From positions 1 to 21,638 of the forward strand of contig NZ_JBINJF010000045.1 in the NCBI RefSeq assembly GCF_043951865.1: DNA of 21,638 nt, given 5' to 3'. This document shows, piece by piece, positions 17,101 to 21,638 of the stretch; the stretch's first letter is position 1, and every line of letters begins with the position of its first letter. The notes under the pieces are model-generated. The model was not told where the DNA came from. It made no database searches and saw nothing but the letters and a program-made list of their open reading frames with translations. This DNA is from JAMQKA01 sp043951865. Lineage in GTDB: Bacteria; Bacteroidota; Rhodothermia; Balneolales; Balneolaceae. The translations under genes and the position numbers were made by a program.

Positions 17101-17596
17101 CGCTAACTACAAAGGATTTGACGGCAGCCTGAACGTGACCGGAGCTTTCGGCCAGGTAATTTACAATACCCATCAATACCTGCTTGAACGGCCGTATGGA
17201 TTTGAAAACTTCAGCACAAACATGCTGGATGCATTTGATCCGCAAACCAATCCCGATTCGAACTTCCCCAGATTGAATCCCAATGACATTGATGAAAACT
17301 GGAATTCAAGGCCGTCATCCGACAGATATATCGAAGATGGCGACTATGTGAAAGTTCGGAACTTGGAAATCGGGTATACACTCCCAACTGACCTTGTCGG
17401 CAGGCTCAGTATGAGATCGGCCAGGATTTTTATAAGGGGGCAAAACTTGCTAACTCTCACGGGCTACGACGGGGCAGATCCTGAGGTAGGTTCATCCCCA
17501 ACTGTAGGTAGTTTTACGGCCTTTACACAGGGGCTGGACCGTGATACCGCTCCCCAGGCCAGATCTTACCAAATTGGTGTAAACCTCGAATTTTAA
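14165..17596 (+). CDS. SusC-type TonB-dependent outer membrane transporter with STN domain
   Basis: A 1143-residue outer-membrane receptor that imports a ligand with energy from TonB. In order: signal peptide (1 to about 27, ending SLGLA), an STN signalling domain (about 41-115, KLEVERGSTLKEALELIENR), a carboxypeptidase-regulatory-like beta domain (128-200, SGTVTDAATGRTLPGVNVLV), a TonB-box-like LEEMVVTGY (207-215), a plug (about 219-335) with the SusC signature KDASSAAIYGSRAANGVILV (311-330), and a 22-strand-type barrel to the C-terminus, which ends in the aromatic-terminated QIGVNLEF. The STN domain is the part that signals to FecR, so this is probably a transducer as well as a transporter. 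AGGA lies about 7 bases before the ATG. It is followed by susD after 19 bases, and the two should form one complex. Confidence 0.97.
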   Translation: MKAIKHLVTKVVILAFSLCLMGSLGLAQNGRGFYANSQQPDKLEVERGSTLKEALELIENRFNIVFLYGTLTVQGKRIGQDYKLSGNFQEVTSKVLEEHGLQLKYLTPKTYGIFKPKEEVPKIQVVDHQVSGTVTDAATGRTLPGVNVLVKGTATGTATNDDGDYELTAPTANDTLIFSFIGYQTLTEPINGRSEINVELTGSRQLLEEMVVTGYSTQQRQDVSSSIASADVEGMQKKAVTNTNLALQGTVAGVHVQARNGNPGSGTNVTIRGFSSFSGDNEPLVIVDGIQTETGLSNINSDDIESIQVLKDASSAAIYGSRAANGVILVQTKTGRRGGSPILSYSNYLGTQVPYDGVSITNADEYVTVLQRMYGDDLSGGTGVPQAAKDYLANPGELGSYNWQDLIYEPAFMQNHNISVSGGSDFGTYRISAGYLDQAGITKGTNYERVNLLAKGEFFVTNDITVGQSISLNRSETLPEAFAFSRSMYQQAVQMYPYFSPRTDDGEAWRTSSFYYGGGDNPEALIRNPFHYQSLWDEFDKGSEISLNMYADVELIEGLSYKISGSYSQFSNQFKYKFGDKGENQGEYFNPNKEINTSESTSFNWNIDNTLRFDRDFGKHSLDVTAGFVAQRFQDRFLEGGKTNFLSENTETLDAPGGQNAFVGNSLSESTLLSFISQFNYIYDDRYLLTVNFRRDGSSRFHPDVRWGNFPGGSVGWRISNESFWDNTGLSDVITDLKLRGGYGELGRQNVSDYPFTPTLNFEPVVFGDAISNGLITGTPINSQISWEKLVTTTIGLDYELWQGKFSGYFEYFNNDTEDMIIGLPLAPSVGGGELSVNSGLISNEGFEMELNYNGSSGDFNYTAGFNLGTTDAKVEELGTDRIVFGATSPEWDVTHTMEFREESGGLAEFWLIETDGIFKSQQEIDNHTSSDGTVIQPNAEPGDIRFIDANDDGTITSEGDRQLQGSGIPTMNVGFNFSANYKGFDGSLNVTGAFGQVIYNTHQYLLERPYGFENFSTNMLDAFDPQTNPDSNFPRLNPNDIDENWNSRPSSDRYIEDGDYVKVRNLEIGYTLPTDLVGRLSMRSARIFIRGQNLLTLTGYDGADPEVGSSPTVGSFTAFTQGLDRDTAPQARSYQIGVNLEF

Positions 17597-17615
17597 CAGT
17601 AACGGGATAATAATT

Positions 17616-19193
17616 ATGAAATCACTGATATCTAAAGTTTTTGTACTGAGTGTGATCTTGTTCATGTCCGCCGGTTGTGGTGACGATTTCCTGGATCTTG
17701 AAAATCCAAATGAAATAACAGCCGGAACATTCTTTGAAACCCCAGAGCAGATGCAGCAGGCTGTAAATACCCTGTACTCATCAGCCGAAGCGGTTCGGGG
17801 TTTTGGTGATCAGCAGACATTTGGGCAAAATGCCAGAGGTATAGACATGCAGCTGACTGACGGCGCTTTTGCCGCCCAGGTAGACTATGCCAACTTCACA
17901 ACCACTCCGGAAAGTGGTGCCTCTGACAGTTACTGGGAAGGGCTCTATACCATGATTTTCCGGGCCAATACCATCCTGGGCAACATTGACAGGGTAGACT
18001 GGACCGGGAATGAAAGCATGCGGGATCTGTTAACCGCTGAAACGCACTTCTTCCGTGGATTGGGGTATTTTTATCTTGCCCATCTGTACGGCCAGGTACC
18101 CATTGTTACAAAACAGGCAGAAACGGATGACGAATTTAATCCGCCCAAGGCCGAAAGCATAGGCGCTGTTTATGACCAGGCCATTTCAGATCTGCAGACG
18201 GCCAAGCAGGGACTCCCCGAAACCCGTGCAACGGATGGTCAAGTGACCAGCGGTACGGCCACTGGGTTTTTGGGCAAAACTTACCTGTATAGGGCCAGTT
18301 ACCTGGACGAACCCAGTAATTATAGCCTGGCAGCTACTGAATTCAAGGAGGTTATTGACTCAGGCGTATATGGTCTGGTTGATAATTACGTGGACAACTT
18401 CACTGCAGTTAATGAAAACAATGAAGAGTCCCTGTTCGAAATTCAGTATAAATTCAATACCTCTCCCGAAACACCCACGCAGAGCCGCCCCTTTAACAGT
18501 GTGCCGGGAATCGGTTTTGAAATATTCCTGCGTCCATCCGACTGGGTGATGCAGGAGATGGCTGAGGAGCAAACAGTAGATGGCAATTTCGATCCTCGCT
18601 ACTTGGAAACCATCTATTTCCATGGTGGGTTGCCCCTGTTCAGCGTTCCCTATAACGAACTCGGCAGCGGCATCAGGTGTGAAGGTGGACAAGGCGTAGG
18701 CGGTGCACCCGACGGATCAAGCACCACGGAAGGGGGCTGGTGGAGGAAATATCTGAACGTAAACTTAGGTTGCCCACCACAACTTACCGGCGGATCAGCA
18801 GAAAATAATGAACGGGTACTCCGCTATGCCGATATCCTGCTTATGTATGCTGAAGCCGTGACAATGGATGCAGGTAGTGTAACGCAAGAAGCGGTAGATG
18901 CCGTACAACAGGTGCGTGACCGGGCAAACCTGGCCACTAAAACAACCGGTGACTATGCCAGTGCTGATGAGTTGATGGACGAAATCAAGCATCAGCGCGT
19001 TATGGAGTTTACATACGAGAACATGTACTACTTCGATCTGATCCGCTGGGGTGAGCTTGGAGATGCCCTACAGCAGTATGGCACCCCAACACAGGCGGCT
19101 AATTACGATCCTGTGAAGCACAAATATTTCCCGATACCTACTTCAGAAGTGGTCAATAATTCAAATCTTGAACAGAACGACCCCTGGAAATAA
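17616..19193 (+). CDS. SusD/RagB-type substrate-binding outer membrane lipoprotein
   Basis: A 525-residue partner of the SusC above, the surface lid that captures the ligand. The signal peptide ends in a good lipobox, MSAGC, with the lipidated Cys at 21, followed by acidic GDDFLDLENPNEIT, typical of exported SusD lipoproteins. The TPR-like helices start near NTLYSSAE. EMLTAETHFFRG-like sequence (LLTAETHFFRGLGYFYLAHL) and the C-terminal LLMYAEAV, RVMEFTYENMYYFDLIRWGE and HKYFPIPTSEV are family hallmarks. The ligand cannot be read from the sequence. It is co-transcribed with susC (19-base gap); a terminator-like hairpin follows about 10 bases after the stop. Confidence 0.96.
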   Translation: MKSLISKVFVLSVILFMSAGCGDDFLDLENPNEITAGTFFETPEQMQQAVNTLYSSAEAVRGFGDQQTFGQNARGIDMQLTDGAFAAQVDYANFTTTPESGASDSYWEGLYTMIFRANTILGNIDRVDWTGNESMRDLLTAETHFFRGLGYFYLAHLYGQVPIVTKQAETDDEFNPPKAESIGAVYDQAISDLQTAKQGLPETRATDGQVTSGTATGFLGKTYLYRASYLDEPSNYSLAATEFKEVIDSGVYGLVDNYVDNFTAVNENNEESLFEIQYKFNTSPETPTQSRPFNSVPGIGFEIFLRPSDWVMQEMAEEQTVDGNFDPRYLETIYFHGGLPLFSVPYNELGSGIRCEGGQGVGGAPDGSSTTEGGWWRKYLNVNLGCPPQLTGGSAENNERVLRYADILLMYAEAVTMDAGSVTQEAVDAVQQVRDRANLATKTTGDYASADELMDEIKHQRVMEFTYENMYYFDLIRWGELGDALQQYGTPTQAANYDPVKHKYFPIPTSEVVNNSNLEQNDPWK

Positions 19194-19203
19194 TGGTAAA
19201 AAT

Positions 19204-19240
19204 CAAGAGGGGTGGCCACCCTCTTGACAATATTTTTATT
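19204..19240 (+). terminator. Rho-independent terminator after susD
   Basis: CAAGAGGGGTGG (19204-19215) pairs with CCACCCTCTTG (19216-19226) with one bulged G, followed by ACAATATTTTTATT. A long GC-rich stem plus T-rich run directly after the susD stop fits an intrinsic terminator closing the fecR-susC-susD transcript. A second T-rich palindrome, TATTTTTA/TAAAAATA (19231-19250), overlaps its tail. Confidence 0.75.
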
Positions 19241-19277
19241 TGTAAAAATATATCCCTAGTACTAGTTGCTAGGCAAT

Positions 19278-19312
19278 AAAAAAGGGGGCAGAACCTCCCC
19301 TGTTCTGCTCCC
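19278..19312 (-). terminator. Terminator-like hairpin reading on the minus strand
   Basis: GGGGGCAGAAC (19284-19294) pairs with GTTCTGCTCCC (19302-19312), eleven pairs with one G-U, and a seven-base loop. On the plus strand six A precede it, so in minus-strand RNA the hairpin is followed by UUUUUUAUU. That is a textbook intrinsic terminator for a transcript coming from the right, yet no minus-strand gene is called there. A short transcript starting near 19370-19500 is possible. Confidence 0.6.
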
Positions 19313-19406
19313 ATTCCTATAGAGTACCATTGCTCAGTTATTGGTACTGCCCGGTAGTCAGTGTTCATATTACTACCTCTTCAGTTTAACTGATAAAATT
19401 TTAGGA

Positions 19407-19449
19407 AGCTGGTATTCATATTTTTTAGAGCAAAGTCTGGATACCAGCT
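19407..19449. promoter_or_regulatory. Perfect 9-bp inverted repeat upstream of the ThuA-DUF1080 gene
   Basis: AGCTGGTAT (19407-19415) and ATACCAGCT (19441-19449) are exact complements 25 bases apart, about 110 bases before the ThuA-DUF1080 start. They could be an operator with two half-sites or the stem of a leader hairpin. No known regulator's consensus is recognised. Confidence 0.4.
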
Positions 19450-19559
19450 ATTTCCGAACAGTCATAAAATTCCGGTAGTGGTACGGGCCTTTATATACGA
19501 TGTATTTAAAATTATTTGGCTCGTATTCTACTAATTCTAGATCAAAGAAAGTGAACAAG

Positions 19560-21146
19560 ATGAACCGTTTTTCCCACTTTATGCTTACGCTGTATATAAT
19601 AAGTTGTTTGGGGGTAAATTTTGGGCACGCTCAGGTTCCCGAACAACAGACGATTGTGTTTGTTACGGGGGGCGATGAATACCAGTCGCGGGAACGAATG
19701 AAACCGTTTGCCGAGAAGCTGGAGAAGGATTACGGCTTTAATGTAATATATATAGCTGATGAAGCCCCGGGAGCGGATACTGACCCCAATAACGATCCCG
19801 ATCCCACTCCATTACCCAAGGCCGAACAAATTGCCAAAGCTGATCTGATGGTTGTATATATGCGATTCCGAAACTGGACGGAACGATCAACCAAACTGTT
19901 TTTGGAGCATTTTGAGAAGGGAAAGCCGGCCCTCGGCATCCGAACTACGACCCACGCCTTCTGGAAGGACCGCACGTTTTCTCCAAAATATTTCGGAGGC
20001 CATTATAAAACGCATTATACAAGCCGAATTGTCGCCCAGGTAAACCCGGAGCATGCCGATCATCCGATGGTCCGCGGAGTCCAACGCAAATGGGGACAGG
20101 GAGAAGGCCCCTACGTTTCTACCCCGCTGACGGAAGGCGCCGAGCCGGTGGTGTTTTCTTATGGGCATAACCGAGACCGCGAAGAAAGCCCGGGTATCGG
20201 CAACGACAGCTACGACTCCCCCAACTACCCCGTGGCCTGGGCCTACCATCACAATGGAGCGCGACGCCCCATGATTACGCTGGGCAGCTACCGCGTGGGC
20301 GACCTGGAAGCCGATTATTTTCAACACTTGTTCTATAATTCCGTCTTCTGGGCCCTTGAATATGAGGTGCCCGAAAATGGCGTTCTGGCTGAAGGGCATA
20401 ATTTTGAGGCCGTACCTGAAAAGGAAGTCTATCAACCTGAACAGGCAAACGTTCCGAGCCCGCCGACCTTTAATCCCACAGACAAGGAGGAGTGGGAGAT
20501 GCTTTTTGACGGCAACGATCTCTCAAAGTGGAAACATTATGATGTGACCATCCCACCATATATGTTGTATGTGGATCGCCGGGCGAATTCGGAAGGTCCG
20601 ATCGATTACACCATGGCCCCGGCGCGTTGGAATATCGAAGATGGAATGCTGATTGCAAGGCCGGGATATGGGGATATCATTACCCGCCACCATTTCAACA
20701 ACTATAAATTGCGGCTCGACTACTACATCCCCGAGAACCCGGATTGGGTAACTGGCGAATGGCGCGGCAACAGCGGCGTCTATCTGAACGGATCCTGGGA
20801 GATTTCGATCCTGGATTCGTACGGGAAACAACCCACCGATCGGTCGAATGGCGCCATTTACCGCAGGAAGGCCCCATTGGAAAATGCCTCTAAACCGGCG
20901 GGACAGTGGCAGACTCTTGAGATTGAATTTATTGATGGAAAAGCAACCGTGGAATTGAATGGCACCCGAATCCATGAATCCGTCAAACTGTACAAGCCGA
21001 CATTTATGGGATTCCCGTCCGCCACCATTTGGCCGGATGAGAGTTTCCCCAGTTATGATGAGACGGTAACGGAGGGCCCCATCCGCCTTCAAGCCGAAAA
21101 TTCCCGGGTCCGCTTTGCCAATATCGCTATTCAGCGAATTTTTTAA
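19560..21146 (+). CDS. Secreted ThuA-domain and DUF1080 (3-keto-disaccharide hydrolase-type) fusion
   Basis: 528 residues from the ATG at 19560. An upstream ATG at 19500 in frame is less likely because only the later start puts a signal peptide (MNRFSHFMLTLYIISCLGVN..., ending GHAQ) at the N-terminus. Residues about 30-285 form a ThuA-like, glutamine-amidotransferase-fold domain (IVFVTGGDEYQSRERMKPF, ADLMVVYMRFRNW, GIRTTTHAFW, HPMVRGV, WAYHHNGARRPMITLGSY). From about 310 comes a DUF1080 domain (EMLFDGNDLSKWKHYD, then NSGVYLNGSWEISILDSYGK near 404-423, GQWQTLEIEFIDGKATVELN near the end), a concanavalin-like fold tied to 3-keto-glycoside cleavage. Both families are associated with 3-keto-sugar metabolism, and fusions of them are known in Bacteroidota. 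It follows the susD terminator, so it is probably on a separate transcript with the gene after it. Confidence 0.92.
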   Translation: MNRFSHFMLTLYIISCLGVNFGHAQVPEQQTIVFVTGGDEYQSRERMKPFAEKLEKDYGFNVIYIADEAPGADTDPNNDPDPTPLPKAEQIAKADLMVVYMRFRNWTERSTKLFLEHFEKGKPALGIRTTTHAFWKDRTFSPKYFGGHYKTHYTSRIVAQVNPEHADHPMVRGVQRKWGQGEGPYVSTPLTEGAEPVVFSYGHNRDREESPGIGNDSYDSPNYPVAWAYHHNGARRPMITLGSYRVGDLEADYFQHLFYNSVFWALEYEVPENGVLAEGHNFEAVPEKEVYQPEQANVPSPPTFNPTDKEEWEMLFDGNDLSKWKHYDVTIPPYMLYVDRRANSEGPIDYTMAPARWNIEDGMLIARPGYGDIITRHHFNNYKLRLDYYIPENPDWVTGEWRGNSGVYLNGSWEISILDSYGKQPTDRSNGAIYRRKAPLENASKPAGQWQTLEIEFIDGKATVELNGTRIHESVKLYKPTFMGFPSATIWPDESFPSYDETVTEGPIRLQAENSRVRFANIAIQRIF

Positions 21147-21186
21147 ACAGTACGTAAGAGTATTAAAAACGTAAGATGATTGCATT

Positions 21187-21638
21187 ATGAAACGAATCAA
21201 TACTTGTTCAGAAATAATTAGTGATTTTAAAAGGCTCATATTTTTGTGCTTGTCAGTGGCCCTATTTACTCCACTATTGGTCCATGCCCAATCATCCGAT
21301 GATATTACCGGGCAGTGGGAATTCACCATTCAATTTGAGGAGGGAGAAACCGACGGCGGTACCATCAGTATTTCGGGCGAGCCGGGATCATACAGTGGCA
21401 TTTTTGACATGGCCAGCAGTTCCGTTACGCGCAAACTGCAGAACATCGTCTACCGTGATGGGCAGCTCAATTTCGAAGTAGAGCGGCTGTACGACACGAT
21501 AGCCGTGGAGGTCGCCATTTCAGGTGAAAAGATGGAAGGCATGATGATCTTTGGTGAAGAGCAGGTGCCGATGGAAGGGAGGCGCCTGTCGGAGGCTCCC
21601 GGGGCGGTTATTGACCATGCGGCCGTCATTCGCAGCTT
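21187..21638 (+). CDS. Secreted protein of unknown function, N-terminal part (runs off window)
   Basis: An open frame from the ATG at 21187 to the window edge, 150 codons without a stop. The N-terminus has a long positively charged lead (MKRINTCSEIISDFKR) and a hydrophobic core LIFLCLSVALFTPLLVHAQ ending in a likely AxA-type signal-peptidase site (VHAQ). The mature part begins with SSDDITGQWEFTIQFEEG, then alternating short beta-like stretches (TISISGEPGSYSGIFDM, LNFEVERLYDTIAVEVAISG). This suggests a lipocalin- or jelly-roll-like beta domain, often found as an accessory module at the front of a larger hydrolase. I do not recognise the family. It starts 40 bases after the ThuA-DUF1080 stop and is probably in the same operon. 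Confidence 0.8.
   Translation, partial: MKRINTCSEIISDFKRLIFLCLSVALFTPLLVHAQSSDDITGQWEFTIQFEEGETDGGTISISGEPGSYSGIFDMASSSVTRKLQNIVYRDGQLNFEVERLYDTIAVEVAISGEKMEGMMIFGEEQVPMEGRRLSEAPGAVIDHAAVIRS

Noticed and set aside
19887..21329. Long minus-strand frames opposite the ThuA-DUF1080 gene (182 and 268 codons)
   Set aside because: They are shadows of a gene whose plus-strand product has strong ThuA and DUF1080 motifs.

Overview
The window looks like a chromosomal segment from the Bacteroidota/Balneolota (FCB) group. The main reason is an ECF sigma factor, FecR anti-sigma factor, SusC-type TonB-dependent transporter and SusD-type lipoprotein in one locus, next to genes typical of that group (a MoaC-MoaB fusion, a giant FG-GAP/ASPIC protein, and a ThuA plus 3-keto-disaccharide hydrolase-domain fusion). 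Shine-Dalgarno sequences are weak, as is usual there. The genus cannot be fixed from the sequence; a Balneolaceae-like marine or saline bacterium is a guess.

Left part, minus strand (about 370-7515). Read in transcription order this is moeA, mobA, a moaC-moaB fusion, a YdeP-type molybdopterin oxidoreductase and fdhD. The oxidoreductase stop and the fdhD start share the bases ATGA. The genes form a partial molybdenum-cofactor pathway (pyranopterin synthesis, adenylylation and Mo insertion, guanylylation, sulfuration) delivered to a formate-dehydrogenase-like enzyme with no electron-transfer subunits nearby. moaA, moaD, moaE and a molybdate transporter are absent and must lie elsewhere. Downstream of fdhD is the wreck of a VOC/PhnB-like gene with an internal stop and an apparent internal deletion.

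Right part, plus strand (7743-21638). An ECF sigma factor is followed by a 618-base gap, a 1246-residue secreted FG-GAP/ASPIC protein built from two related halves, then fecR, susC and susD. The SusC has an N-terminal STN domain, so substrate sensing at the outer membrane probably passes through FecR to the sigma factor. A good terminator hairpin follows susD. Then come a secreted ThuA-DUF1080 fusion and the start of another secreted protein that runs off the window. Together these suggest uptake and periplasmic processing of a glycoside, possibly through 3-keto sugars. The substrate is not visible.

Non-coding structure. Two inverted copies of a ~115-base repeat with a hairpin at each end lie in intergenic gaps at about 4080-4191 and 8662-8780. 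Other inverted repeats lie ahead of the sigma factor gene, downstream of moaCB, and on both sides of the susD/ThuA gap; one of these is a well-formed terminator reading on the minus strand. No tRNA, rRNA, CRISPR array, transposase or integrase was recognised.
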